Part shown: one piece after another, positions 15,288-24,533 of the stretch
Numbering within the stretch: the first letter of the stretch is position 1
Layout of the letters: each line of letters opens with the position of its first letter
Assembly: GCA_905212345.1 (NCBI GenBank)
Contig: CAJMEC010000013.1
Location: forward strand, 1-44,182
DNA: 44,182 nt
Direction of reading: 5' to 3'
Source: an uncultured Sutterella sp.
GTDB lineage: Bacteria; Pseudomonadota; Gammaproteobacteria; Burkholderiales; Burkholderiaceae_F
Notes under the pieces: model-generated
Seen by the model: the letters and a program-made list of their open reading frames with translations, nothing else
Database searches by the model: none
Told to the model about the DNA's origin: nothing
Program-made: the position numbers and the translations under genes

Positions 15288-17318
15288 TCAGGTTTCTGTT
15301 GGCACGCCAGCTCCCAGCACTCGACTTTTTAATTCAGCCAACTTGTCGCGTACAGCAGCCGCTTTTTCAAAATCAAGATTTTTAGCGTATTCGAACATTT
15401 CTTTTTCAAGTTTTTTAATTCGGGCTGAGAGTTCTTTTTCAGTCATCGAACCCACATTTTCCGCGATATCTTCCCGGCTGGGTGCGTCAGGCCTATAAAC
15501 ACCATCAATAATGTCGCGAACTTCCTTTTTAACACTCTTAGGGGTAATGCCATGCGCTTCGTTATAGGCCTTCTGCTTAGCCCGGCGGCGCTCCGTTTCT
15601 CCGATTGCCCGCTTCATCGAGTCGGTCATTTTATCGGCATACAAAATAGCGGTGCCCGCCACATTTCTTGCCGCGCGACCAATCGTTTGGATTAATGAAC
15701 GCTCACTTCGCAAAAAGCCTTCTTTGTCGGCATCCAAAATAGCCACAAGTGAGACTTCCGGAATATCCAAGCCTTCACGCAAAAGATTAATGCCAACCAA
15801 CACATCAAAAACGCCTGCGCGAAGATCTCGAATGATCTCCACACGCTCGACCGTATCAATGTCGGAATGCAGATAGCGTACTTTGACACCATTGTCACTT
15901 AAAAAGTCCGTCAAATCTTCGGCCATCCGTTTTGTGAGCGTTGTCACCAAAACCCGTTCGCCTTTTTCCACTCGCTCATTAATTTCTGAAAGCACATCAT
16001 CGACCTGAGTGCTGGCCGGCCTTACAATCACTTCCGGATCAACCAACCCAGTCGGTCTGACCACTTGTTCAACCACTTGGGAGGAATGCTCCAACTCATA
16101 GTCCGCAGGCGTAGCCGAAACAAAGATGCTGCGTCGCATCTTGCGTTCAAATTCATCAAAGCGCAACGGCCGATTATCCAACGCAGAAGGCAACCTGAAT
16201 CCATAGAGCACAAGCGTTTCTTTTCTGGAACGGTCTCCTCTGTACATTCCGCCTAACTGACCGATCATCACATGGGATTCATCGAAAAACATCAGGCAGT
16301 CCGAAGGCAGGTAATCAATTAAACACGGGGGCGCACCCCCCGGGGCCAAGCCGGTCAGATGGCGCGAATAATTTTCAATTCCCTTGCAAAAGCCCACCTG
16401 ATCGAGCATTTCCAAGTCAAAAAGCGTGCGCTGTTCAAGGCGTTGGGCTTCGACGAGTTTGCCCTCATCCAAGAAAAATTTCTTTCGCTCCCGCAATTCT
16501 TCTTTGATGGTTTCTATCGCCCGAAGAATTTCATCACGAGGAGTGACGTAGTGGCTTGCCGGATAAATCACAAAACGTGTGACTTTTTGAACAATTTTTC
16601 CAGTGAGCGGATCAAAGAGCGCAATGGATTCCAACTCATCGTCAAAAAGCTCGAAACGAACCGCCATTTCGGCGTGTTCGGCCGGGAAAACATCAATAGT
16701 GTCTCCTCGGACACGGAAGGTGCCGCGTGCGAAATCCATTTCACTGCGCTTGTACTGCATGCGCACCAGCTGCGAAATAAAATCCGAACGGCTTTTGACA
16801 TCGCCCGTTCGCATGATCAAACGCATCTGTGTGTAACTTTCCGGCTTACCGATACCGTAGATGGCCGAGACAGTGGCCACAATAATGGTGTCACGGCGCT
16901 CGAGAATGCTTTTGGTGGCAGCCAAACGCATCTGTTCGATGTGCTCATTGATTGCCGAATCTTTTTCTATGAAAAGATCTCGACTGGGAACATAGGCTTC
17001 CGGCTGATAGTAGTCGTAATACGAAACGAAGTATTCCACCGCGTTATTGGGGAAAAATTCCCGCATCTCCGAATACAGCTGCGCGGCCAATGTCTTATTC
17101 GGAGCCATGATCAAGGCGGGCACTCCCTGACGGGCGATGACGTTAGCCATCGTAAATGTTTTACCCGACCCGGTTACCCCCAACAGTGTTTGAAACGCCA
17201 AACCGCTCTCGAGCCCCTCATTTAATTCTTCAATGGCCTGAGGCTGATCACCGGACGGCTCATAAGGAGCGTGCAGTTCAAATGGCGAATGGGGAAATGT
17301 TTTAACGATATCGCTCAC
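15288..17318 (-). CDS. uvrB: Excinuclease ABC subunit B
   Basis: UvrB is the damage-verifying helicase of nucleotide excision repair. The 676-aa protein has Walker A GVTGSGKT (47-54), the DNA-strand-clamping beta-hairpin rich in Tyr (YYDYYQPEAYVPSRD, near 99-113), the DESHV Walker B, the helicase motifs ending in QTIGRAARN, and a C-terminal UVR domain (ELSARIKKLEKEM to the end) that contacts UvrC/UvrA. The start codon is GTG (17318-17316) with AGAAAG upstream. It diverges from darP across about 95 bp. uvrA and uvrC are not in the window. Confidence 0.97.
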   Translation of the reverse strand: MSDIVKTFPHSPFELHAPYEPSGDQPQAIEELNEGLESGLAFQTLLGVTGSGKTFTMANVIARQGVPALIMAPNKTLAAQLYSEMREFFPNNAVEYFVSYYDYYQPEAYVPSRDLFIEKDSAINEHIEQMRLAATKSILERRDTIIVATVSAIYGIGKPESYTQMRLIMRTGDVKSRSDFISQLVRMQYKRSEMDFARGTFRVRGDTIDVFPAEHAEMAVRFELFDDELESIALFDPLTGKIVQKVTRFVIYPASHYVTPRDEILRAIETIKEELRERKKFFLDEGKLVEAQRLEQRTLFDLEMLDQVGFCKGIENYSRHLTGLAPGGAPPCLIDYLPSDCLMFFDESHVMIGQLGGMYRGDRSRKETLVLYGFRLPSALDNRPLRFDEFERKMRRSIFVSATPADYELEHSSQVVEQVVRPTGLVDPEVIVRPASTQVDDVLSEINERVEKGERVLVTTLTKRMAEDLTDFLSDNGVKVRYLHSDIDTVERVEIIRDLRAGVFDVLVGINLLREGLDIPEVSLVAILDADKEGFLRSERSLIQTIGRAARNVAGTAILYADKMTDSMKRAIGETERRRAKQKAYNEAHGITPKSVKKEVRDIIDGVYRPDAPSREDIAENVGSMTEKELSARIKKLEKEMFEYAKNLDFEKAAAVRDKLAELKSRVLGAGVPTET

Positions 17319-17414
17319 AAACTTTCTCGAGATAGTCTTAATCCATCAATAATAATGCTGAAAAAGAAAATTTCCCGTTACAATCCGTCTATTATCTTTA
17401 GGAATAACTGGATC

Positions 17415-17981
17415 ATGGCTCAATACCGAGACAACCGCGACGATTTTGAAGACGAAGAAGACGGCTATGACCGTCCGAGTAAATCTCAAATTAAACGAGA
17501 ATTACAGGCCCTGCAGGATTTGGGCAAAGAAATGACCAAGCTCGGCGCAGATACTTTAAACCGCATTCCGCTTCCGGAAGATGTTCGTTACGCGATTGAT
17601 GAATACGCCAAAATGAAGTCTTTCGGAGCGCAGCGCAGACAACTGCAGCTGATCGGTAAACGCATGAATGGGCTGGATCCTGAAAAAGTACGGGCCGCTA
17701 TTGACATGGCCACGGGTGAGAGCCGCGCGGCTGTGGCCGCGCACCATAGAGCCGAGCGTCTGCGCGATAAATTAATTGCAGACGATGCCGCTCTCACAGA
17801 CTTTATCAAAGATTTCCCCGAGGTTAATGTTCAAAGTTTGCGTCAACTTATTCGCTCAGCACGCAAAGAGGCCCAAATGGGCAAGCCCCCGAAGAGTGCA
17901 CGTGAACTTTACCGACTCATCCATCCGATGGTCAGCCCTGAAGTAACGCTTGAAAAAGAAGACAATCAGGAAAACGAATAA
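17415..17981 (+). CDS. darP: Ribosome-associated protein DarP (YjgA / DUF615)
   Basis: A 188-aa helical, highly charged protein of the YjgA/DUF615 family, now called DarP, which joins late in assembly of the 50S ribosomal subunit. The phrases PSKSQIKRELQALQDLGKE and IGKRMNGLD and the ARKEAQMGKPPKSARELYR C-terminus are typical. I use the ATG at 17415 because the family begins right before an acidic stretch (DDFEDEEDGYDRPSK). An in-frame extension back to 17271 would run into uvrB. The next gene starts 11 nt downstream, so the two are probably one transcript. Confidence 0.9.
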   Translation: MAQYRDNRDDFEDEEDGYDRPSKSQIKRELQALQDLGKEMTKLGADTLNRIPLPEDVRYAIDEYAKMKSFGAQRRQLQLIGKRMNGLDPEKVRAAIDMATGESRAAVAAHHRAERLRDKLIADDAALTDFIKDFPEVNVQSLRQLIRSARKEAQMGKPPKSARELYRLIHPMVSPEVTLEKEDNQENE

Positions 17982-17992
17982 GGAGTAGCATC

Positions 17993-18919
17993 GTGCGAAT
18001 TGTGAGTTTTTTTAAAAAACCTCTCCCTGAGAGCCTATTAAATGGGCTCAAAGATATCGCAGAGATTCAGTACTGGGAGGATTTAACAGACAAAGAACGC
18101 TCAGAACTCGATGATGTCGAAATCGTCATCAGCAATCCTCCGGTGTCAATGCAGCAAGATCTTCTGTCGACTTTTCCTAATCTCAAAATGATCGCCAGTC
18201 TCGGTGTAGGTTTTGATAAGTTTGATCTTGAGGAAATGAAGCGACGCAACATTGTTCTGACCAATGCACCAACAGCAACAAGCGATGATGTGGCCGATTT
18301 TGCCTGGGCGCTTCTTACAGCGCTTGCCCGTCAAACACCTCAAGCGGTCAATCATGCCAGACAGAAACTTATGACTTTCTCGGGCTTTCCCCTCACCACT
18401 CGCATTAGCGGCAAGCGGTTGGGGGTCGCGGGCCTTGGACATATCGGCAGGGAAATCGCCCGCCGCGGCGAAGGCTTTAAGATGCGGATCGGCTTTACAA
18501 ATTTAAGTAACTGCGATGTGCCATATAAACGATTCAATAGTCTCAAAGAATTAGCTGCATGGTCCGATTTTCTAGTTTTAGCCATGCCGGGCGGTGCGGC
18601 GACACACCATATCGTCAACCGCGAAGTGCTCGAAGCGCTGGGCCCCCAAGGTTTCCTCATTAATATCGGAAGAGGAGAGTTGGTGGATACCGATCAGTTA
18701 ATTGAGGCGTTGGAACAGAAAACCATCGCCGGTGCCGCGCTTGACGTTTTCGAAGGCGAACCCGCCATCGATCAACGTTTAGCCCAATTCGATAATCTTC
18801 TTATCACGCCGCACATCGCAAGCGGCACCTTTGAAGCGCGAAAAAGCACCGGGCTGCAAGCGCTTGAAAATATTCAAGCATTCATTGCCACCGGCACCGC
18901 TCCCAATCGAGTTATTTAA
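17993..18919 (+). CDS. D-isomer-specific 2-hydroxyacid dehydrogenase
   Basis: A 308-aa NAD(P)-dependent enzyme that interconverts a D-2-hydroxyacid and a 2-ketoacid. The Rossmann motif GLGHIG is at 147-152. The catalytic Arg (R227 in NIGRGE), Glu (E256 in FEGEP) and His (H274 in TPHIAS) are all present. The substrate-loop SLGVGFD is of the glyoxylate/hydroxypyruvate-reductase-like group, but the specific acid cannot be read from the sequence. It begins with GTG after AAGGAGT. Its terminator lies inside the end of the convergent tetR gene. Confidence 0.88.
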   Translation: MRIVSFFKKPLPESLLNGLKDIAEIQYWEDLTDKERSELDDVEIVISNPPVSMQQDLLSTFPNLKMIASLGVGFDKFDLEEMKRRNIVLTNAPTATSDDVADFAWALLTALARQTPQAVNHARQKLMTFSGFPLTTRISGKRLGVAGLGHIGREIARRGEGFKMRIGFTNLSNCDVPYKRFNSLKELAAWSDFLVLAMPGGAATHHIVNREVLEALGPQGFLINIGRGELVDTDQLIEALEQKTIAGAALDVFEGEPAIDQRLAQFDNLLITPHIASGTFEARKSTGLQALENIQAFIATGTAPNRVI

Positions 18920-18933
18920 AGAACGCTTCTGCG

Positions 18934-18962
18934 GCGCAAGACCTATCGGTCTTGCGCTTTTT
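18934..18962 (+). terminator. Terminator of the darP-dehydrogenase unit, embedded in the 3' end of tetR
   Basis: The 10-bp perfect stem GCGCAAGACC/GGTCTTGCGC has a 4-nt loop and a T5 tail. The right arm also encodes the last codons and stop of the convergent TetR-family gene. Confidence 0.85.
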
Positions 18963-19611
18963 CCTTGGCGATATTGTCTTTCATAGACGCCAGTCCCGCC
19001 ATCACCTGACAAACGATGAGATTATTCATTCGACTGCGCTCATGAACAAATCCCGGCACAATGATATTTCTTAGTTCAGGCGCAACCAACATATGAAGTA
19101 GCACTGCCGACATGGTTGTCATAAAAGCGGCTCCGACTCTCGGATCCCGATAGTCATCGACTCCAAGGTAATCAGCAAAAAACTGCTGAAGCGCCTTAAT
19201 ACGTATAACGCCAACTTTTCTAGCCAAATTCAGAATATTTTTCGAGGGCGTTCCGGTTACTTCTCGTGCCCAAACACGCATGGGCCAACTGCGTTTATCA
19301 TCCACACGTTCCAAATGATGCGTGAAAAAGTACTGCAAGGCTTCCTGGGCCGTTTCGTACTGCACCATCTCGATTTCCAATTCTTGACTGAAAATCGTAT
19401 CGGGAATTCTTGATAAAACCGCTTCATACAGTTGATCGCGTCCGCCGAACCAATAGTTAACGCTCGCGCAATTGACGCCTGCCATGTCGCAGACGTCCTT
19501 AGCCGCAACGTTGGCCCAGCCTCGTTCGGCTGCCAAAGCCCCCGCCGCCTCAATGAGTGCTTCACGTGTTCTTTCGCCGTCACCGCGAATTCTTGCTGTT
19601 TGTTTTCTCAT
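18943..19611 (-). CDS. TetR-family repressor, CecR (YbiH)-like
   Basis: A 222-aa regulator. An N-terminal TetR helix-turn-helix (about residues 12-60; GWANVAAKDVCDMAGVNCASVNYWF) is followed by a ligand domain resembling CecR. In E. coli, CecR controls the ybhGFSR transport operon, and here it is the last gene of the equivalent operon: its ATG overlaps the ybhR stop in an ATGA arrangement. It probably represses the ybhG promoter from the distal end of its own transcript, giving negative feedback. Its final codons share sequence with a terminator of the opposite transcript. Confidence 0.88.
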   Translation of the reverse strand: MRKQTARIRGDGERTREALIEAAGALAAERGWANVAAKDVCDMAGVNCASVNYWFGGRDQLYEAVLSRIPDTIFSQELEIEMVQYETAQEALQYFFTHHLERVDDKRSWPMRVWAREVTGTPSKNILNLARKVGVIRIKALQQFFADYLGVDDYRDPRVGAAFMTTMSAVLLHMLVAPELRNIIVPGFVHERSRMNNLIVCQVMAGLASMKDNIAKEKAQDR

Positions 19612-20705
19612 AGTCGTTTCTTAAAAAAGTAATAAGCTGCGGGCAAAGTGACAGCGGCCATCACCGCGACCGGCCACATCGACACAAGCACTGCAGACAA
19701 TGGCGCTCCCGCGAGATAAATTCGTCTGACGGCAGACAACGTAAAACGCAAAGGATCGGCATAAGTGAGAAGCTCAATCCATTGCGGCATATTGGCCACC
19801 GGAGCAAACAAACCCGATAAAAGCACCATCGGCACCAAAAAGACAAAAACTATCAATAACCCCTGCTGCATCGTTTGGCTGTAAGCGGAAACCGCCAAAC
19901 CCAACCCGACCACCGAGAGGGTAAATAACAAAAGAATTAAATACATGGCCAGCACACTGCCTCCCATGGGGATCTCAAACCAAAATAGATCCACCAAAAA
20001 GATCAGCGTACTTTGAAAAAGCCCGATTATTATGGGAACAATAGATTTAGCGGCAAGCAATTCAGCCGTTGTATAAGGCGACACCAATAGCTGCTCAAAC
20101 GTCCCCTGCTCTCTTTCCCGCGCCACCGACAAGGCTGAAAGCACAACCACTTGCAACATGGAGAGCATGACAATCAAGCCCGGCATGATGAACCACTGAG
20201 TGATGACATTGGGATTAAACAAAAATCGTGTCTTTAAGAGCTCGGGCACCCCCGTGATCGTGGCGTTCATCGTCTGAGCGATCTGCGTCAAATAACCGGC
20301 GGCCAGTTGAGCGGTCGTCGAATTGCGACCATCAATGATGACCTGGACTTGCGCCCTTTTACCTTCATTGAGGTGCTGAGCAAATTGCGGTTCAATCACC
20401 ACCGTTAAAAGAGCCTCGCCTTCATCCATAAGCGCTTTGATTTGAGAGACACTTTGGATAGTGGCCACGCGTTCAAAAATTTTATTGTTATCCACTGCGC
20501 GAACAAACTGAGAGGATGCTTCAGAGCCTGACAAATCACACAGCACGTAAGGAATATGGTTTAAATTGAAACTGGCAATGTAACCAAACAAAATGATGTA
20601 CAAAAGCAAGGGACCGACCAAAATCATTCGGCTCGTTTTCTCTTTTAGTGTTGCCAAAAACTCTTTTCGAACCAGCGCCCGAAAACGTATCATCCGATTA
20701 CTCAT
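19608..20705 (-). CDS. ybhR: ABC-2 type exporter permease, YbhR-like
   Basis: A 365-aa inner-membrane subunit of an ABC-2 exporter. One N-terminal TM (about 20-45) precedes a periplasmic domain of roughly 130 residues, then five hydrophobic segments fill the C-terminal 200 residues, with the cytoplasmic REREQGTFEQLLVSP coupling helix. The size matches YbhR/YbhS. I use the ATG at 20705, which overlaps the ybhS stop in ATGA and has AGAGGG upstream, rather than a codon 21 nt earlier. It pairs with YbhS as the transmembrane heterodimer. Confidence 0.9.
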   Translation of the reverse strand: MSNRMIRFRALVRKEFLATLKEKTSRMILVGPLLLYIILFGYIASFNLNHIPYVLCDLSGSEASSQFVRAVDNNKIFERVATIQSVSQIKALMDEGEALLTVVIEPQFAQHLNEGKRAQVQVIIDGRNSTTAQLAAGYLTQIAQTMNATITGVPELLKTRFLFNPNVITQWFIMPGLIVMLSMLQVVVLSALSVAREREQGTFEQLLVSPYTTAELLAAKSIVPIIIGLFQSTLIFLVDLFWFEIPMGGSVLAMYLILLLFTLSVVGLGLAVSAYSQTMQQGLLIVFVFLVPMVLLSGLFAPVANMPQWIELLTYADPLRFTLSAVRRIYLAGAPLSAVLVSMWPVAVMAAVTLPAAYYFFKKRL

Positions 20706-21796
20706 GCTCGCACCCTCTTTTGGCAAAAATGACGTGCCAGCAACACGAGCACCGCCGCAAAAGCGGTGAGCACCAGAAGATTTTTAACCACCAACGCGTG
20801 CATGCCTCCTGTGAGGAAACCTACTTTCAAAAGTTCCAGGAAATAAACCGGAGGCATAGCGTAAGCGATGACATTGGCCCAGTCCGGGGCACTTCTTAAA
20901 TCAAAGATAAAACCCGACAAAATCACGGCCGGCAAAAAACTCGCCAATAGTGCAATTTGTGAAGACAAAAACTGCGAGCGTGTCGCCCCCGAAATCACCA
21001 ATCCGATGCAAAGACTCACCAAAAGATAAATCGCAGACGAAAGAGTAATCAGTCCTAAACCGCCTCGAATCGGAATATGGTAGATAAAGACGGCCGCCAA
21101 CATACAAAGCACCCAGCCGAAAGCCCCTAAAACAAAATAGGGAATAATTTTCGACAGCAACAATGCCCAAGGCGAAATCGGCGTGGCAAGCAAGGCTTCC
21201 ATTGTCCCCCGTTCCCACTCTCGCGCAATCACTAAACCGGTTAACATCGTCCCGATTATCGTCAAAATGATGACAATAAGACCGGGCACCAAGTACCAGC
21301 GACTTTCAGCCGATTCGTTAAACCAAATACGAGGAATAACCGTTATACCGGTGGACTCTGTCGCCGCGGAACCCGCAGACTGAACGGTAGACATTACCGC
21401 ATTGGCAATCATGGTGGCGCGAGGCGCGTCAATGCCGTCAATCAACAACTGAGTCTCATGAGCTAAAGGACGCTTTTCAAAAACGATAACGGCCTCCACG
21501 TCAAAGCGATCCAAGGCGTCAAGCGCCTCTTTTCGGGAAGGAAGCACCATGACATTAAACGAATGATTATTGACTAAAGCCTGTGTGTAGAGCGTTGCCT
21601 GAGAACTGTTTTGATCGCTCACTACAGCCAAACGAATATCTTTTACATCAAAAGAGATACCGTAACCAAATAAAATCAACAAAATCAGCGGTAAAACAAC
21701 GCCAACCAAAATAGCGCTTTTATCCCGAATAATCTGACGGCTCTCTTTTAAGCTTAAGGCGTAGACATGACGCCAGAAATCTGTAGCATGCGTCAT
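20702..21796 (-). CDS. ybhS: ABC-2 type exporter permease, YbhS-like
   Basis: A 364-aa paralogue of the next gene with the same layout: an N-terminal TM (about 30-50), a large periplasmic domain, the coupling sequence REWERGTMEALLATPISP, and a cluster of five TM segments. Together with YbhR it forms the membrane channel of a CecR-controlled exporter linked in E. coli to cefoperazone, chloramphenicol and cation sensitivity. The start overlaps the upstream ATPase stop codon in ATGA, with AAGGAG upstream. Confidence 0.9.
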   Translation of the reverse strand: MTHATDFWRHVYALSLKESRQIIRDKSAILVGVVLPLILLILFGYGISFDVKDIRLAVVSDQNSSQATLYTQALVNNHSFNVMVLPSRKEALDALDRFDVEAVIVFEKRPLAHETQLLIDGIDAPRATMIANAVMSTVQSAGSAATESTGITVIPRIWFNESAESRWYLVPGLIVIILTIIGTMLTGLVIAREWERGTMEALLATPISPWALLLSKIIPYFVLGAFGWVLCMLAAVFIYHIPIRGGLGLITLSSAIYLLVSLCIGLVISGATRSQFLSSQIALLASFLPAVILSGFIFDLRSAPDWANVIAYAMPPVYFLELLKVGFLTGGMHALVVKNLLVLTAFAAVLVLLARHFCQKRVRA

Positions 21797-22683
21797 GATT
21801 GACTCCTTTGAGCACGAAATTTCTCAACAACTCGGATGAACGCCTCATCCATACTCAGACTTTGCCCGCGCACCTGACTGGGAGAGCCCATAATAAGCGG
21901 CTGTCCGCCATCTTGAATAAGAAGCCTGTCACAGTAAAGAGCCTCCTCCATAAAATGGGTCGTCACAATAATGGTTGTGCCTGTTTGACTCAGAGCAGTC
22001 ATCCAGCGCCAAAATTGTCTTCGTGTCGGCACATCCGCTCCGCTTGTCGGCTCATCTAAAAATAAAAGTTTAGGATTATGAATGAGCGCGACCGCCATGG
22101 CCAAGCGCTGTTTGATTCCGCCTGGCAACGTTTTTGCCTGCGCAGCCGAAAATGGCGTCAATTCAAATTCATTCAACAAAAACTCTATCCTCTGCGCTTT
22201 TCCTACCCCGGACAAACCGTAGGCGCTCGCAAAAAAGTCCATGTTTTCGCTCACACTCAAGTCACCGTAAAGTGCAAATTTTTGAGACATATAACCAAGC
22301 TGCTCACGGGCTTGCTCTCGGCTATTTAAAACATTGACTCCCGCCACCACAAGCTCACCGGAGGTTACCTTCAATAGGCCGCACAGCATCTTAAAAGTTG
22401 TCGTTTTACCGGCACCGTTTGGTCCCAGCAATCCAAAAATTTCGCCAGCCTTGACATCAAAAGAGGTTCTGTCAACCGCAGTGAAAGAACCAAAACGCCT
22501 GACCAGATTTTTGGCTACAACGACAGACTCGTTCGAAATGTCTATGGGCCGCGCGGAACTTCGCGCAATGACTGAATAAGGATGACGCGGCACTGTTTTT
22601 GCGCGGTTAACTAAATAGCCTTCTTCCAAGCCGCCTGTCACCGGGTCAAGTAGAAGTCCGTATTTTTCCTGTAGGAAGTGCAT
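21793..22683 (-). CDS. ybhF: ABC exporter ATPase, C-terminal half of a split YbhF
   Basis: In E. coli YbhF is one polypeptide with two ATPase domains; this frame holds the second. Walker A is GPNGAGKTTT, the signature region is LPGGIKQRLAMA (Ser of LSGG replaced by Pro), and Walker B is LLFLDEPTSGADV, with the D-loop Pro shifted. The first 50 residues (PVTGGLEEGYLVNRA and so on) match the YbhF interdomain linker rather than a real N-terminus. No ribosome site precedes the ATG at 22683. It overlaps the first half by 38 nt in the +1 frame. It may be made by frameshifting, by coupling, or the gene may be broken. Confidence 0.8.
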   Translation of the reverse strand: MHFLQEKYGLLLDPVTGGLEEGYLVNRAKTVPRHPYSVIARSSARPIDISNESVVVAKNLVRRFGSFTAVDRTSFDVKAGEIFGLLGPNGAGKTTTFKMLCGLLKVTSGELVVAGVNVLNSREQAREQLGYMSQKFALYGDLSVSENMDFFASAYGLSGVGKAQRIEFLLNEFELTPFSAAQAKTLPGGIKQRLAMAVALIHNPKLLFLDEPTSGADVPTRRQFWRWMTALSQTGTTIIVTTHFMEEALYCDRLLIQDGGQPLIMGSPSQVRGQSLSMDEAFIRVVEKFRAQRSQS

Positions 22684-23518
22684 CGGCTTTGTTTCGAAGC
22701 AGCACCCTCACACATCCCGATCGAGGCACCGCGTCTAAAATGAAGTCCGTATCGTCAAGCAATTGTGCCTGCAGATCCCTCACTCTTGTGCCTGCAGGCA
22801 CTTGTACGTTAAAGGCTAAACCATCGGCCAGAGCGGCAATCGCTTGAGGACTGTCATGCAGAATAACTTCACCGTTTTCAAGAATCAGCACATCATCGCA
22901 AAGGGAAGCTTCGTCCATATAAGTCGTTGCCACGACAACGGTCATAGCCTCTGACTGGACATTTTTTTTGAGAATTGACCAAAGCTCACGTCTGGATAAC
23001 GGATCGACACCCACACTCGGTTCATCCAAAAGGAGAATCTCCGGATGGTTTAACAGTGCGCAGGCTAAACCTAACTTTTGCTTCATTCCCCCGGATAACT
23101 TTCCGGCAGGCCTAGCGGTAAAGTTTGTCAGTCCTGTTATAGCCAAAAGTTCACTGAACCGTTTTTTTCTTTCCGACTCATTTAAGCCAAATAAGTCAGC
23201 GTAAAGCGTGAGATTTTCCTGAACACTTAAATCGGTATAAAGACCAAACTGCTGGGGCATGTAACCGCACAAAGTTTGCAGGCGCGACAGCTCTTTTGAG
23301 TAAAGCTTTTCACCAAATAGTTGGACAACCCCCTCCTGAGGTTTAAGTAAACCGGCCATCACTCGCATCAATGTTGTTTTACCAGCCCCGTCGGCACCAA
23401 CTACAGCAATCAAGCGCCCTTTTTTAAAATCCGCGGTAATGGATTTCAAAAGAGGCGAAGTCACACCTTTTTCAAAGCGCGATACTGACTCCAACGTAAT
23501 GGCTGAAAGTTCTGACAT
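22646..23518 (-). CDS. ybhF: ABC exporter ATPase, N-terminal half of a split YbhF
   Basis: The first ATPase domain of the YbhF-type double ATPase: Walker A GADGAGKTTL near residue 40, the Q-loop YMPQQFGLYTDLSV, signature LSGGMKQKLGLA and Walker B LLLDEPSVGVDP, followed by a short regulatory tail. The tail matches the E. coli YbhF linker up to RVLLRNKADA, then runs 10 unrelated residues to a TGA. Dropping one A from the A5 run in GGAAAAATAC (about 22664-22668) would join it in frame to the second half. The ATG lies 6 nt after the ybhG stop. Confidence 0.85.
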   Translation of the reverse strand: MSELSAITLESVSRFEKGVTSPLLKSITADFKKGRLIAVVGADGAGKTTLMRVMAGLLKPQEGVVQLFGEKLYSKELSRLQTLCGYMPQQFGLYTDLSVQENLTLYADLFGLNESERKKRFSELLAITGLTNFTARPAGKLSGGMKQKLGLACALLNHPEILLLDEPSVGVDPLSRRELWSILKKNVQSEAMTVVVATTYMDEASLCDDVLILENGEVILHDSPQAIAALADGLAFNVQVPAGTRVRDLQAQLLDDTDFILDAVPRSGCVRVLLRNKADALPTGKIRTST

Positions 23519-23524
23519 GATGAC

Positions 23525-24511
23525 TTACTTCAACAGTTGAGCGCTCACGGGCATTCCTAAACGAAGCAATCCTTGAGGATCATCTACCGTTAAACGCACC
23601 TCATAAACCAAATTGGTGCGAATGGCTTCAGTCTGAACAGTTTTTGGGGTAAATTCGGCCACAGAAGAGATAAATCCGACCGTGGCATCAAACGTTTTAT
23701 CGGGGAAACTGTCCACAGTGACGGCTACCTTTTGCCCCATTGTGATGCGGCCCAAATTGGGCTCATCAATGTAAACCCGCGCCCAAAGCGGATTCATTAG
23801 CGCCATTTCATAAATAGGAGTGCTTGCACCGACCATATCACCGGGCTCTTTAAGACGAGAGCGAATCACGCCGTCAGCGGGAGCGTAAAGCCGGCAATTC
23901 TTCAAAGCCCGTTCGGCATCGGCAAGTTGCGTTTGCGTTTGTTTCAGCGTTGCACGCGCCACTTCAATTTCTTCGGCACGCGTGCCGGCTAAGAGCATTT
24001 CCAGGGTGCGTTTCGCTTCATCTCTCGCCGCCCTATCTGCGCTGGCTTTGTAGCACGCCTGATCACGAGCCAGAGCGCTTGACGCTTTGCCCATATCCTT
24101 GTGCCGTTTACAGGTTCGCTCAGAGAGCACCAGGTTTGCTTCCGTGGCCTTTAGCCGCGCTCGAGCCACATCAATTTCTTCGACTCGAGTCCCAGCCAGT
24201 AAAAGCGAAAGCTGCGCCTGCGCCACTCCCACTTGCGAAGCGGCCTGATCGCGAGCGATTCGGTATCGGCTATCGTCGAGCTTAGCGATCACTTCACCCG
24301 CTTTTATTGAGCTGCCCTCTTCAAATAAAACACTCTGCAGTCGACCGGACTCTTCAAAAGCCAAATCGACAGTACGCATATCGATGCTGCCGTACAGTTT
24401 CAGTTGAACCTGCGGCTGACTCCAATGCCAGTAGGCGACGCAACCAACCGCAGCGGCGGCAAAAAGCGCCACAATCGCTACTTTTTTCTGAGATAAGGAA
24501 GGAAAAGTCAT
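23525..24511 (-). CDS. ybhG: HlyD-type membrane fusion protein, YbhG-like
   Basis: A 328-aa periplasmic adaptor anchored by one N-terminal TM (about 11-28). A split biotinyl-lipoyl domain (LQSVLFEEGSSIKAGEVIAKLD and, after the hairpin, LYAPADGVIRSRLKEPGD) surrounds a long helical hairpin, and the C-terminal half is a beta-barrel. The hairpin contains an internal repeat, LLAGTRVEEIDVARA near 104-118 and LLAGTRAEEIEVARA near 173-187. First gene of the exporter operon: it joins the ABC pump to an outer-membrane channel supplied from elsewhere. No Shine-Dalgarno sequence is visible before the ATG in the AT-rich leader. Confidence 0.9.
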   Translation of the reverse strand: MTFPSLSQKKVAIVALFAAAAVGCVAYWHWSQPQVQLKLYGSIDMRTVDLAFEESGRLQSVLFEEGSSIKAGEVIAKLDDSRYRIARDQAASQVGVAQAQLSLLLAGTRVEEIDVARARLKATEANLVLSERTCKRHKDMGKASSALARDQACYKASADRAARDEAKRTLEMLLAGTRAEEIEVARATLKQTQTQLADAERALKNCRLYAPADGVIRSRLKEPGDMVGASTPIYEMALMNPLWARVYIDEPNLGRITMGQKVAVTVDSFPDKTFDATVGFISSVAEFTPKTVQTEAIRTNLVYEVRLTVDDPQGLLRLGMPVSAQLLK

Positions 24512-24533
24512 AAAAATTTATTTAAATTTAAAT

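Noticed and set aside
16359..17225. A 288-codon open frame on the plus strand opposite uvrB
   Set aside because: Antisense shadow of uvrB with no start signals or recognisable motifs.
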